Source: Sanderia malayensis (lineage: Eukaryota; Cnidaria; Scyphozoa; Semaeostomeae; Pelagiidae). Taken from it: DNA of 64,000 nt. Position 1 is the stretch's first letter. Every line of letters begins with the position of its first letter. The notes beneath the pieces are model-generated. The model ran no database searches and was not told where the DNA came from. It worked only from the letters and a program-made list of their open reading frames with translations. Both the position numbers and the translations under genes were made by a program. The stretch spans positions 5,580,001 through 5,644,000 of the forward strand of contig RQOL01000906.1 of the NCBI GenBank assembly GCA_013076295.1, given 5' to 3'. Shown here one piece after another: positions 12,540-25,300 of this stretch.

Positions 12540-15033
12540 ATGGATAAGCCTCAAATAATTGCACACGTGCAGAAAAGCCTAAACTTTACGTTATTTGATG
12601 CGAAATGGGTGCCGAGAAGTGCAAGGTTTGTTGTTCTTGGTTCGCATCCAAGAGGCACAGGAGCTATGCATGTGTATGAAATATCAGAAGGTGACCTCAA
12701 ATTATTGAAAGAGGTAAAATTACTTAGATGCAATCTTTAATTTCATTGAAGCTGTGTTAATTATAAATAGCTAACTATTATGCGTAATTACAACTTGAGT
12801 CTTGAATTATTTTACAGGCAGAGAAACAATCATCATTTAAATGTGGCACATTTGGTGCTGCAAACATCGAGCAGCGCTACTTAGCAACTGGTGATTTCCA
12901 AGGGAAACTTGCAATCTGGTTAGTATTGCAACTTGTCACCTCAATTTTATATAGAAGCCAAAATTTTATTATTTTGTTAAGGTTTTTTGAAGGATCAACT
13001 TTATTTAGACTCTATATTTACAATGCCCCCTAATTAACTGAAAATTTGAATGTTTTCCATGCTTCTTAATTAACATCATAATAATCATATTTTAGGAATT
13101 TAGAAAATCCAGATCTTCCTGTTTACACTGCACAAGCTCATAAAGAAATTATCAATTGCATCGATGGGGTTGGTGGTCTTGGAATTGGTGAAGGAGCACC
13201 AGAAATTGTCACTGGCAGTAGAGATGGTAATTTTCTGTGTAGTCTAATTTCAACATGTTTTGAACACCGAATGGAATAGCACATTTATCAAGTTATCCAA
13301 GTCTTTAAATAGTTTGTCTCAAGTATAAGGAAGTTGACTTCTATGGAGGTATCATCCATCAATAGCACTGTATCCAAGAGTGCACATCTTAGGATGGGGG
13401 ATGGGGGTGAACTTAAGATAGACCTTAAGTTCACCCCCATTTTTGGATCATCTTAGTGAGGTGTGTGACCCACACCCCACACCCTAATTTGTGTCCCTGC
13501 ATCAATGTAACCCAGTTGCACCATTGGTTTATCATGTGCTATTTGTTTCAATGAAATTTTTGTCATTTAAATTTAAGGAACTGTTAAGGTGTGGGATCCA
13601 AGACAGAAAGATATTCCTGTAGCAAACATGGAACCAGTTGATGGAGAGCAGAAAAGGGATTGCTGGACAGTAGCTTTTGGTAATAATAAATTGTTTGTGA
13701 AACTTCAATATTTTACGAGGGGAATTTGATTTCAAGCAAATGCAATGTCTTGTAATTAAGTGAAATATCATGGTAATTTTTAACATTCCAGGTCATGCTT
13801 ATAATCAAGATGAAAGATGTGTTTGTGCAGGGTATGATAATGGTGATTTAAAAATGTTTGATTTGAGGACAATGTCTGTGAAATGGGAAACAAATTTGAG
13901 GAATGGGGTATGATCTTTTGCTTACGTTTGATCACTATTTCATATGATAATTATAATGTTATGGATTTCTAATTTTTCCATATACATCATCATTATCATA
14001 ATAAAATCAGTCTTACATTCCTTGTAGAACATTTAAATTGACCGTTAAAGATTATATTCTTCTTGTTTTAGATTTGTTCAGTAGAGTTTGACAGAAAAGA
14101 TATCATGATGAATAAGCTTGTCGCAACAACTTTGGAATCAAAGTTTCATGTATTTGACATGAGAACTCATCATCCATCTAAAGGTTATTCATCATTGGTT
14201 GAAAATGTAAGGATAATGAATGTTCACATATGGTTAGAAGTAACTTTTTATTTGGCATGGTGTTAGCCACACAGGGATTAGAACTTTAGAGGACTTAATT
14301 ATCTGTATTAGATATACATTCTTCTTAAATCCACGATCTGGTACAAAATTGATATTCTGTGCATTTTAGGCTCATAAATCAACAATTTGGTCTGTACGAC
14401 ATTTGCCACAGAATCGGGACATTTTTATGACTACCGGAGGAACAGGGACATTGAATCTATGGAAATAGTAAGTCATAATCTGTGTATACTCAACTGGTAA
14501 AGATACCTGTATTCAGTAAGTACCATGCTCCATTAAATATTCGTGACAAGGCACCAAAGAAGTTTTCTTAAGTAGACACTGTAGTCGGAATTGAAAATCT
14601 TATAATTGAATTCAGACATTCAATTTTGTCATTTCTGTTTTGCTTAGCTCGTATCCAGCAAAGAGGCTAAAACAAGACTCTGATGGGCTAGACGTTGGAG
14701 TCATGGGCTCTCTGACGATGTTACAAAACTCCACATTATCAACGCAGCCAATTCATTCATTTGATTGGAGTCCAGATAAGGTATGATACGATATCAACCA
14801 TGCAAGATAATTCTTTATCTTTACGTCGGGGCTTACCTAACAACCCCGTACAGAGTGGACATTAGTGTATGTGTTTCAATCGCAGATACGAGAGTATCTA
14901 GGTTAATCAACATTAATGCAGCGGATACTTTTACGTGATATCATTGTTTTCCATTTAGGAAGGACTGGCTGTTTGCACGTCATTTGATCAGATGCTGCGA
15001 GTTCTCATTGTCACGAAATTAAAGCAAGTTTGA
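12540..15033 (+). CDS. WDR92: WD repeat protein 92 / dynein axonemal assembly factor 10, 9 exons
   Basis: Exons: 12540-12713, 12818-12918, 13096-13226, 13578-13679, 13792-13907, 14072-14206, 14370-14467, 14648-14780, 14959-15033. They total 1,065 nt, giving 354 residues (human about 357). The start ATG gives [16 protein letters not shown], matching the family N-terminus after a short truncation. WD-repeat segments follow in order: [83 protein letters not shown]-like [10 protein letters not shown], and a [16 protein letters not shown] end. WDR92 is a seven-bladed beta-propeller that works with R2TP-type chaperones in cytoplasmic preassembly of axonemal dyneins. The gene therefore implies motile cilia in the host. 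Introns are short (about 100-350 bp). Intron 3 holds a perfect hairpin (13401-13440). Confidence 0.95.
13401..13440. repeat. Perfect 17-bp inverted repeat in WDR92 intron 3
   Basis: Bases 13401-13417 (ATGGGGGTGAACTTAAG) and 13424-13440 are perfect reverse complements around a 6-nt loop (ATAGAC). It could be a foldback footprint or an intronic RNA hairpin; nothing coding overlaps it. Confidence 0.8.
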
Positions 15034-16290
15034 TCATTGATTTTTCGACGAACCTGAACATAAGTAGCTTGTACTTATATGTATGATATCTTTGTATTTT
15101 TAAACCTGGAGGTTTTAATTTCGTTACTTAGGTGTTAGTTCTAGCCCGATCAATAACGTGCCAGCATTCATTCACTTCTCGCTCCTCCACGTGTCCCAGT
15201 AGCAACCAATATAACAACATTCATCCAAAATGGGGGTACTGCTCATGAATATTTAATGCTCTTCGTTATACGGCATTTGATGCATCTTTTTCTGTTGTTC
15301 AAATGAAAGTCCATTTATTTGAGCTGATATCGGATTAATAAGATACGTTTATACAAATGTTGACAATTGTGAGTTTTACAGGAAAGTATATTAGCAAGTG
15401 TTAGAAACCATTGAAGCTTCGTTACACTTTACTTATCGAAGCCCTGTCCACACAACACAAACTAACCCGTGTTCGCGTTAGTGTTAACCTAGGACAAACA
15501 CGGGGACACTGGTTAATTTGTGTAGCGTGGACTGAGTTTAAGGTTGCAATGTATACTTGTGGCTAAAATGTGTTGTGTTTCAGCATTCGAGAGCAGGTTT
15601 ACAGAAATTTACGTGTTTACAAATGTTGGCTTCAAGCTTCGGAACAAACAGCTCTTTGTTTACGTGTCTTCCTATTATACGGGCAATTGGAAAGCTAATA
15701 ACTGTTTTGAACAGCAGAGTAAGCCAATGAACATATTGTCTATGGCATAGTCTTGATGCAAAATCTGGTAGTTTTTAATAAACAAAGAATTGAAAAGCAG
15801 TGAGAAAGAATTATGTGTGTTAGCGGTTCAATGACCATGTTTGAGATGCTAATTGGGTTAACCTTGGTTGCATCCAGATTTCAAGGTTGCTTGCAGTTGA
15901 CCGGTCCCCAATTTCGTCAATCTGCGAGCACAATAAAACACCGGTTACATGACCTAACAGAGCTAACGTTTAGGTTGAAACCACCGACCCTGACCGCGCA
16001 TGACCGAGTATGCTCATAATTTCATGACTTACACACGATTCTATTGCTTCTGTTACTATGATCATATTTCTATCAATCGGGAAAGAATAACTGCGGTGCT
16101 GCAGCTGCAAAATACTCGCATGTGCAAATGTTTTTTGAAAAGCAATGCAACATTTTTAATGTACTGTGTTAACATCGTCACATCAGATGGAAAATGGATT
16201 GAAGCTCTTCCTATTTTAATCGAAAAGGCAATTTAATATTGTTAGACGCATATCAGGTCGACAGACGAGTTGTTCGGTCGAGGTCTCATC
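15034..16290. other. WDR92 3' region and sulfotransferase 5' region; no gene seen
   Basis: Short open frames at 15544-15750, 15813-16019 and 16000-16236 have no family resemblance. AATAAA at 15778-15783 is a possible poly(A) signal. The stretch just before 16291 is probably the 5' UTR of the sulfotransferase. Confidence 0.5.
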
Positions 16291-17565
16291 ATGAAACCGT
16301 TCAAGGTCGAGTTCATAGCTTCAGACGCCAACAGTCCACAAAGAAAATACTATTCAATTATTTTATCCTGGCTATCATGGTTGCTAATATTCACTTGTGT
16401 ATTATTTGCATTGCTGTTATTATTCTTGAAATTGTTGCCTGTTTTAGCTGCGATGCAGCAATCAGATATCTCATACACTGGCGATAGTGATGCTACAATC
16501 ACAGACAATCTTCATGCTTCGACAAGTTGGAATCTCAATAACAATAAAAAGGTGCTCATACTTGCCCAGGCAAGGTCGGGCTCGTCTTTTCTTGGGGAAA
16601 TTTTCAACCAACACCCGGATGTTATGTACTTATACGAACCATTGCACGCGTACAAAATATTCTCCATGACAGGAATACTTTCTGCTGGAAGTTACGGTGT
16701 AAACGCCTTGCAAGTACTATTCGACCTATTTAACTGTAATTTCAGCAGTTTACAAGACTATTTGACTTTCATATCGTTCCCGGAGTTGAGCAGTCCGCAC
16801 TTTCGCATTGCCAGCAAGACTTTATCATCGCCGCCGTTTTGCAAAGCGCGTGCCACGCAAGCCATTTACGATGCACTGGGGCCAAGACGCTATCAAGAAT
16901 TTTGCCCACAACTGCATTTCAAGAAAGTCACGACAGCATGCAAAACCAAACGGTACACGGTGGTGAAAGATCTTGTGCATCGCATGCCATTGCAGAATGC
17001 TGCAAATCTGGAGCGACTTTTGAGTCTGCAGTCTGATCTGCATTTAGTTTATTTAGTCAGAGATCCACGTGCAGTCGTCATGTCGATGAAGAAAATGGAA
17101 TGGGTCGGCGATGGACATGAGTCAAAATTCTCCAGTGTGAGCACAGCCGCGCGCTATCTGTGCAAGCAAACTCTAGACATACTGTGGGGTATTGATCGCT
17201 GGTCGATTTCATTTGGGACACGTGTACATTTGATTCGCTACGAGGACTTGGCATCAGATTCCGTGCACAAATCAGAAGAGTTGTTTACATCTCTGGGAAT
17301 CACCTTTCCCGATGACGTACAAAACTGGGTGCGAGTAAATACGAATAGCTATCAATCGACGTTAAAAATCGACCCGTATCGTGTCCATCATCGAAATGCA
17401 TCCGTGTCTTTGCACGCGTGGAAAACAATAATCAAAAACGAAGAGTTAAAAACCATCCAACACCACTGTGCTGATGTCATGTCAATATTAAGATACAATT
17501 CTTTTGATGACGTAGCAAACTTACAAGACCCCGTTTTAAGAAGTTTTCGTACATTCACTTACTGA
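16291..17565 (+). CDS. Carbohydrate 6-O-sulfotransferase (CHST1/3-like), single exon
   Basis: The product (424 residues from the ATG at 16291; the upstream in-frame codon at 16270 is TTG) is a type II Golgi sulfotransferase that would transfer sulfate from PAPS to galactose, GlcNAc or GalNAc on glycans. Residues about 20-50 form one hydrophobic signal anchor (SWLSWLLIFTCVLFALLLLF). The 5'-phosphosulfate loop is seen near residue 90 (LILAQARSGSSFLGE), followed by NQHPDVMYLYEPLH, and the 3'-phosphate-binding motif near residue 252 (LVYLVRDPRAVVMSM). A late RYEDLA segment and the AWK..I end match the GAL/GALNAC/GLCNAC 6-O-sulfotransferase family, as does the intronless coding region and the length. 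The exact substrate is not deducible. A possible AATAAA lies at 18233-18238. Confidence 0.9.
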   Translation: MKPFKVEFIASDANSPQRKYYSIILSWLSWLLIFTCVLFALLLLFLKLLPVLAAMQQSDISYTGDSDATITDNLHASTSWNLNNNKKVLILAQARSGSSFLGEIFNQHPDVMYLYEPLHAYKIFSMTGILSAGSYGVNALQVLFDLFNCNFSSLQDYLTFISFPELSSPHFRIASKTLSSPPFCKARATQAIYDALGPRRYQEFCPQLHFKKVTTACKTKRYTVVKDLVHRMPLQNAANLERLLSLQSDLHLVYLVRDPRAVVMSMKKMEWVGDGHESKFSSVSTAARYLCKQTLDILWGIDRWSISFGTRVHLIRYEDLASDSVHKSEELFTSLGITFPDDVQNWVRVNTNSYQSTLKIDPYRVHHRNASVSLHAWKTIIKNEELKTIQHHCADVMSILRYNSFDDVANLQDPVLRSFRTFTY

Positions 17566-18683
17566 TCACGTCAGTTCGTTAAATGGCTTTGAGATAACAC
17601 CAAATACGGCCAAAGAGTCATTATTGCAAAGATGAAGCACGTTCCGTATTCATAAAGCAAATTTTTATGTCTTTCAACCGTTTCTATATGATCGACGAAA
17701 CTAAAACTTAGAAGAAGGCATTAACAAAAACAACACTTGCTTGTTTTGCGATTATTTTCTTGTAGATTCAGCAGATTTGCCTTCTTTTAGCTTCAACCTA
17801 GCGGTTTGTACAGATTTTGTTTTGACAAGTTTTTTGACGAATTCGGTTTTAAAATAGCAATAATATGACTGGGTACAAAGATACCTCCCATTGACTGAAG
17901 TATTTTTGCATAGTAAGGACGTTCTCTTGTGTATAGCGATTATTGGTCAACGTAAAGCCTGTATAGCTCTTTGAATGCGATATTTTAGATGATGGCATGG
18001 CAGGAAGATATTCTAGATTTAATAATTGACGACGGTGACCATATTATTGATGTAGAAGCATAACTTTTAAATGTTTTCTCATTTCCCAATCAGCCAAGAA
18101 CAAGTCTGCAACTGAGAATGTTGCAAATAGTTTACTAAACCTCTTCTCCAACAAACCCCCCTTCAATGTGATTAAAACAGCTACTGCGTTTTTCATGCAA
18201 TTTACTTGATGCAAAGTATTTGATTTAAATGAAATAAATTATGACAAATTTGCGAGCATGTTATTTCTTTTATCCTTCTGTCGCAGTCATTCCAGCGGTC
18301 AATGGAAAAGTCCTGGTATACGTCATCAGCCAGATCAGGACTTCAGACAGCGCTACATTTGCATCAATGTTCGTGATTCACATCAAGCAAGATGCCTTTG
18401 CGCAGGGTGCTGAGTTTGAAATTCTTTGCGTTGTCACCGTAAAAACTCTGAACCACATGGAATCAAAGAAACCTTGCAGGTGATTCACGTGATGGAGTCA
18501 ATGTTTGTAAAAAATACAGCAAAATGCTTCAGTGAAAAGAACAGTATTGTTAAGAAAATTATTTATAATATTCATGGAACACATCAGAATTTTGACATTC
18601 TGACGTAGAATTCTGTTTAAGCTTTGAAATCTTTTAAAAAAATTCGCCAGTCTTCTGAAGTGATCAAAGATGTCCCAAAGGAA
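17566..18683. other. Sulfotransferase 3' region and intergenic; no gene seen
   Basis: Nothing coding is supported. AATAAA at 18233-18238 could end the sulfotransferase transcript. Small frames at 18241-18608 show no similarity I recognise. Confidence 0.5.
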
Positions 18684-18997
18684 CAGGGCTGCATTTACCC
18701 ATGGGCCCGGGCAAAAAATGAAACCACTGTGTTGTTTGAAGACAAATATGTGATCCTCTAAGTGATGCATTTATAATTATTCCTTGAAGCTGGATGTCAT
18801 AAACTGAGTTTGGCGCCATCAGTCAGTAATCATGATTTTCCTTTTTATTTCCATTAGCAAGTTGTTAGTATGCCAGTAAAATTATGCTTACAGGGTACTG
18901 AGGCCTATACACGTGACAGAAAAACTTTTTTTACATATTTCAAGGGGCCGAAATCAATTTTGAGCCCAGGGCCCCAACTGACTTAAATGCTGCCCTG
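18684..18997. mobile_element. hAT-type non-autonomous element (314 bp)
   Basis: The ends form an imperfect inverted repeat starting CAGGGC(T/A)GCATTTA, and an exact 8-bp target duplication CAAAGGAA is present at 18676-18683 and 18998-19005. CAGGG ends plus 8-bp duplication are the signature of the hAT superfamily. It has no coding capacity. Confidence 0.85.
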
Positions 18998-19005
18998 CAA
19001 AGGAA

Positions 19006-20721
19006 TCGTTTTTAGCTCGAGAATCAATTTGTAATCTCACTATTATACCAGTAATCCATCCTAATTGCAATCTATTCTCTTCTTTTCAAATGTGGTTAAG
19101 ATATGGTGAGTGCGAAGGAGGCTTCGATATTTGAAAGGAGAAGGTTAAGCGATCCTTCGCTACGGTCGGATGGGCGAGTCGCTCGATCTGGCCACAGTGT
19201 TTTGAAGGAAGTGAGGAGAAACACGCATGGAACAATTTATTTTGCTATAATTATTTAACCGTATTTTGCTAGTGACGATAGTCATTGTCAGCAAAGTTAC
19301 AAGGAGCCTCGAGCTCTTAAGTCATATTCTTACGTTCATCCGTCGCTGCCTACAACATATCTTTGGTTACTCTTTTAGTTTAGTTATAAAGACTTGGAAA
19401 TAATGCAAAGACCCACTCAACCTGTAACGAAGACGTTCGCGTTTGTGACTGGCAATTTGGAATGACAGAAATGTTTTTTGGTCTGTAACTTGTCATCTTG
19501 GATGCATGCGTTTGTGGCCTACTACTGCTAAGAAATGCAAAACGCACACATTTACAGGTTTAAATGTACCAAAATATATTAAGAAAATGTTGTGATACTA
19601 TCTCTATTATCATTGCGATGAGATTACCGTGTTGGCTGCGTTGGTGTAAAAGATTAACAACGATTTTTAAATGTGCCCTTGTCCTGTCTTTTTGTTAACT
19701 CGGTTGCAACTACTTGTTAGGAAATTAACGTGAGTGTCTTATTCTGAACTTTAAGATGCCTTGTTGCCCTATTTTCATTCTTATTCGGGATGATTTTATC
19801 CCTTCTTGTGCCAACCTCTATGGACTACTTGCCCAGATTTTTTCCACAATAATTTTAAACGGCGTTGTTTTTCCATGGTTTTAGCTACCCTGTTATCATT
19901 GGCGATATTATTTTTGGCTTCACATTGTAGTCTACTCTCTTGAGGTGGAAAAGGTTTTTATTTATTAGACGTTCATGTATTGATATACCGATTTTCGTCG
20001 TTTTGATCGTAATTTTACTTTAAAGATAGTCATGTGTTTTCATATTGATTTCGTAACTCCAATTTTGCTGTTTAAACTGATGATAATGCTCAAATTTTCG
20101 CATTTTTGTGTCATCGTCGCAATTGCAAAATAACACATTGTTCTCTCAACTTGCCTTTCTGACTTTGTTAGCAGGAGCAAGCTCAGCAAAAGAAGGGAAC
20201 GGAAGAACCGAAGACTCTTGTGTCGTGCCAGTCGGTATGCCTAACAACCCGCTAGCTCGCTTTTTCATTTTAACTCTTCAAATATTTTCCACCTAACATA
20301 TATATTTTTTTAGCCCATAGCGTACAACACAACAAAGATTCTGAAGTATCATCTTGAAGAACAATAATTACAGAAGTATTTGGAGGGGGCGGAGATGCCA
20401 TTAAAAGCTAAAAAGCTTGTGTGTAGAGAGCATTGTATTTTTCCATCAAAAAAGGAATCATGGGCAGAAAAATGAATTGTAATTAGTATTAGATGCACAT
20501 CTAAATTTTTTTTCATCCATTTGCAGTACAGTATCGGCTTTAATTTTTGTTATTGTGCGTTATTAAAAGTCTATAATATGCTTTTAGTTGTCCCAACTCT
20601 GTTTTGAAAAAACCAATTGGCCTGCCACAGCTATGGTTAGTATACTTTCAGATATGGCAGACAACGATGGTGGATGCGTAAGTTGCTTCTCATTATTTTA
20701 AACTTTGAAAGTCGCGATAAT
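19006..20721. other. Intergenic; no gene seen
   Basis: Only short unmatched frames (for example 20108-20296) are present. I recognise no exon, RNA gene or element in this stretch. Confidence 0.45.
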
Positions 20722-21367
20722 ATGGCACGCCATTTTTGTCAAAAACATTTCTTTCGTAAATTTATAAAACTTGTTCACTTTTATAAAACTTGTACATTCG
20801 TTCCAATCAACATTGCATCTTTGTCAGAACGTGACAGCACAAAACACGAAATTGGTCTACTTTCTGTGCTGCGTAAAGATGGAGCTGCTACAAGAATTGC
20901 AGAGTGATCTTCTCAGTATACCTGCTCTTTACTCAGAACTAAAGCGAAACATGTTTTCAAGTAGCCTGGAGGTTTTGGGCAAAATGAGACACCAAAGCAT
21001 CGTTCCTTGTCTCGCCATCCATCTTCGTCAATAAAACATGGCATGGCAATGTAAGTGGGTTGCAAATCAGTCACATGCAACATCGCGTAATATGATTGGA
21101 AGTTTTATCAAATGGAACAAGTTTCATAAAATGGAACAAGTTTTATAAAAATGAACAAGTTTTATAAAAACGCACAAGATTTATAAAAGTGAACAAGTTT
21201 TATAAAAATAGAACAAGGTTCATAAAAGTAGAGGAAGTTTTATAAAAATAGAACAACTTTTATAAAAATGAAGAAGAAAAACGTCAATAACAGAGATTTG
21301 AAGTGCAATAATAGGAACATTTTATAAATTTACAAAAGAAGTATTTTTGACGAAAATGGCGTGCCAT
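20722..21367. mobile_element. Foldback MITE with subterminal tandem array
   Basis: The ends are inverted copies: ATGGCACGCCATTTTTGTC at the left and its reverse complement, with one mismatch, ending at 21367. The similarity continues inward through TTTCTTTCGTAAATTTATAAA at the left and its counterpart near 21325-21345. Inside, motifs of the form ACAAGTTTTATAAAA occur about twice near the left end and about nine times, inverted, near the right (21100-21268). No target duplication could be fixed, so the superfamily is open. Confidence 0.65.
21100..21268. repeat. Tandem array of about 19 bp units
   Basis: Degenerate direct repeats of the type GAACAAGTTTTATAAAAAT run through this stretch. They resemble the terminal part of the foldback element they sit in (20722-21367). 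Confidence 0.75.
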
Positions 21368-21491
21368 GCGATGAGCTCATGTTTCTAAAACCACAATGTA
21401 TCGATTTGTTGTTTTCAGCATTCGCTTTTTCCACGCAGCCACATGAATAGAGTACAGGGAAACGACGGGATTATGCATTATTTTGCGGTTG

Positions 21492-21590
21492 GAGAATTGC
21501 ATGACAAATTGGGATCACAGACCGTGAAAGCTCATTTCTATTCAATAAATCCAGGTCCGTAGGCTAAATGCCCATTTCTTGAGATAACAT
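21492..21590. repeat. Dispersed repeat, copy 2 of 2
   Basis: Matches 10945-11044 over its whole length with substitutions and small gaps, ending at the shared TTTCTTGAGATAACAT. Class unknown. Confidence 0.5.
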
Positions 21591-22368
21591 CAAAGAAGCG
21601 TAGGCCTAGCTACTTAAATTGATGGAAAAATCAACCTTATAAAAATACTTACGTTTTCTCTTTTATTGATTCTTTACCACTGCCACCTTCGCAGTCACGT
21701 CCTCCCCCCTTTTATCACAGTTTAGACCACAAACAAAATCACGACACTGTGTACCTTTAATTTTTTTATACCAGTTGCAGCAATGGGGTCGAGTAGCATG
21801 ACACTTCTTTTAAATTTTTTTGGGCTTCAAACAATTAACATTAAAACAGATTGGTTGCTCAATCCAGTCTTATTTAAATCAGTGAACTATTTGATCGTAT
21901 ACCAGAATATACTTCTGATACGCAGCATAAATGCTGATACGCAGTAATAGTTTTCAATAAAATATTCCTAGAACCAGAATAGCTTTTCAATAAGTGTTTT
22001 GCAGATCAGTCTCAACAAATAGATGCAAAGGTCTTCTTAAAAATAGCCTTAGAATATACGAGACTTGTTATATTGCTACTCCAGTGCACATCGTGTTACT
22101 GATAATCACCATTGTAACCACCTTCAGCATGGTTTTAGTTGTAATAATGACAATCATTGCAAATATCATTGTATATATTGCAAGTTTTCTTCAATTTCTG
22201 AAAAGAGAAATGAAATATATTATGAACTCTTTAATAATGTGTTTTAACTTGTGTCGTAGAAGAAATATGTTTGTATTCTGACAGCTTGAACATTTTTGCT
22301 TAAATTCTCTATTAAAACTTCAGTCAGGTAAATATAAGGCAAAAAGCATATAACTGGACGTTCTATAG
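21591..22368. other. No supported gene
   Basis: A 95-codon frame at 21994-22281 is hydrophobic in the middle but lacks recognisable similarity and has AT-driven composition. I leave it unannotated. Confidence 0.4.
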
Positions 22369-25300
22369 TTAATTCAATTCAATACCTAAGACGTGCTTTT
22401 CTAGTTGTCTCAGGTTATTGAAGACTTCAGCAGGCTCCTGGTTAAAAGGCAAACATGAATCATTATTTTAATATAAAATATTTGCCGTGCAATCCTCCGG
22501 CCGGTACGCAGGTATAAATTATTCTAATCTATGCCTAAAGCCTATTGTTCTCTTTGAGAGAACATTTTCATTTTAGAGTTCGCAGTTTTCAGTTATTGAC
22601 AAAAGATCAGAGGGAAAAATGTTCATAGGATGTATTTGAAGAAGCTCGCGCAACAAGTAATTTAATACCAAAGCTACAAATATTTCATGGAAATTGGTTG
22701 TGATAATGATGTATAATCTTTACATTGAATCATGTATAATTTGATAGATGGAAAGAGGATAACACTCACGCTTTTCGCAGGCACTCGCTCTGCATTAAAT
22801 CTCTTGCTCTCTTCCTCCTCTCCTGACAACGAGTTTCGTCTTATGCTAAAGAAATGAAGAATATAGATTTTGGAATATTGAAGAAATTCTGCAATAGATT
22901 TGATTTTGGAAAATTGCATCACAAGTGACTAGTTAGCTTACCGTGTTTTGTTGGCTACTCGGGCAGCTATTTGGTTGAGTTGATCAGAGATGTCAAGAAG
23001 CGAAGACAAAAGAAGTTGGTCCATAATCTGAAAGTGACAATTGAAATAGCAATTATTACATATAAAAATAACATCTTATGTGATGTGTTGAAGCAGCTTT
23101 GTGGTACAGTCTGCCATTTTTTAATGAGGCCACCAAAGTGCCTTCCTGCGACGTAATTAATATTTGCATTGTATGAGTAGAGTTTCAAATTTTTTACGTC
23201 CAACGATTCCTTGCAAGTATCGGGAAATATTTGTCTTTAGCATACCCCTGTCCGAACATTCCATTTTTGTCTCACATGACACGCAACATTTTCATTCATA
23301 TTGTAGCAGAAATCAGGTTCCGGTGGCTCTGAAGACGAGTCCTTACAATCATCAACAGCATCAGTTGGCTTGCCATGTTTATCAGCATCTAGAGAAGTGA
23401 GTTTCAAGAAATAACCAATAACATCATCGATAATTATGTCCCGCGAAACTGGGATGAACATTGTTATAACACAAAACAGTATTATTACTGTATTGTTAGG
23501 AATAGAAAAACTGGAAAACTATCAAAACGATAGAAAATAGATTAGGCCGCTTACGTTCTGAAGAGGCAATAGCGGCTTCCTGATCTTTCTCGTCGAAAGT
23601 AAAAGTCCTATTAGGTTTGGCATCGCGGCTTATTTCTCCAAGAAACACTACCGAATTGCTTTTGAAAGTCTTATCGTAATCAAGCACCAGTGAATCATTT
23701 CCCAATTCGTCCTTATCAATTGTTGCATTAAGTAGACTGCACTCATGTGCTAGATCATCATCGAAGCTTGAATTCTCCAAATCCAGCAAATTATCGTTTG
23801 CTGTTTCCTCTTTTTCAAAACTGCAATGTGCTGAATCTATCGTTCTCTCTTTCAGGTTGTCAAAGAATCCCGACTTCTTATTAATCGAACTTAAGTGGTT
23901 TTCATTTAGGCTTCCTGTTCTTTTCACCATCATGCAACCATTTACATTATTTGGATAGAAGCGACTGCTTTTAGGACTCTTGTCCAACGAGTCATCTGTC
24001 GAACGATATGAATATTTATAATCCTGGTCGCCTGTTAATTGGTCTTTTTCAAGATTATCTCTATCACTGAAAGTACCAGTTATATTACCACTTTCTTCAA
24101 CAAACAATGCCACTCTTGAACCAGGTGACCGTTTGACAATACTTTCCTTTTTGAAACTGGCATGTAAGATATCAGGATCTAAGATTGGGTTATCATTTTG
24201 TGTACCAAAGTTTGCCATGTTTTGGAGTGGGGAAAGTTCCTTCTTTATTTGATTGCGTACTTCACTGTCATTCGCTTCCAATGAAATTGAAGCCATTTCT
24301 TCAAAAGCTGGCATTGTTGTTTTATTCCGAGCAGGTTTTTCGTGATTAACATCTAAGCCGCTGTTGTCTTTGTTTCTGGGTTCAGAAATCTTAGCTCCAT
24401 ATTCATTGCTAGGCACGCAATCAAGTTTTAGCTCAACCTGTCTAAATCCATCTGCATGAATTCCTGGTAGCTTTTGTGTTGATTTGTTATCAACATCATC
24501 TTTTGAATTTGTAAAGTTATCCATCGATGCGTCCATGGAAATTGATGCACTTGTAACACTCTCTCTTGTTGTGATTTCTGGTCTACATTCATGATTCCTT
24601 AAGTCATTATTTAGATCTTCTATATTGTCGTCAGACTTAATATCAACAACTACTTTATCTTCTGTCTCCATGTCAATTTCGAAATGGTTTAGTTTATTAT
24701 CATCTCTGCTTTTCTCTTTAATCGTAACTTCCGACGAAGAAGTGCAGTAATTCTTTTGAATATTATCTTTTTCCTCACTGACTTTGAAAGAAGTTGCTCC
24801 CTTTTTCACCCCAGAGACGGTATGCTTAATTTCTGCTGTATTGATTGTGTTTTTTGCATTTGTCTGTTTTGATTCATCGTTGAATTTATTAATGATTTTA
24901 CTTGATCGTGATATTGAAAAGCATGGACTTGCAGTTGTCTTTGCTTGAGTTAGAAAGCAAGTGGACCCAGACTTTCTGGTTCCTACTCTAACTGGTCTTG
25001 TAAACTTCTCATTGGCACCAACAGTAGAGGTTTTCGTGTCCTTTGCACTACCAGCTTTGGTTGCAGAAGTTGAATTATTAAACGTGCTTGGAGATTTGGC
25101 TGTTGTATTAGCTCTCTCCGTTTTTTTCTCAGTTACCGTGCTCTTCTTCTTAATTTTCGATGCACGCGGTGCATTTGCCTGTGAACCTTTTCTCTGCACT
25201 GGTTTAATCCGAATGCTGGGTGTTCCCAGCTTATGCTCTTTCTTTTCTGCAGCAGAGCCTGTCGTCAATAATGATTTTGTGTTGACCATTGCCTTTGTAT

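Noticed and set aside
21994..22281. Hydrophobic 95-codon frame
   Set aside because: AT-driven composition, no family match, no splice or regulatory context.
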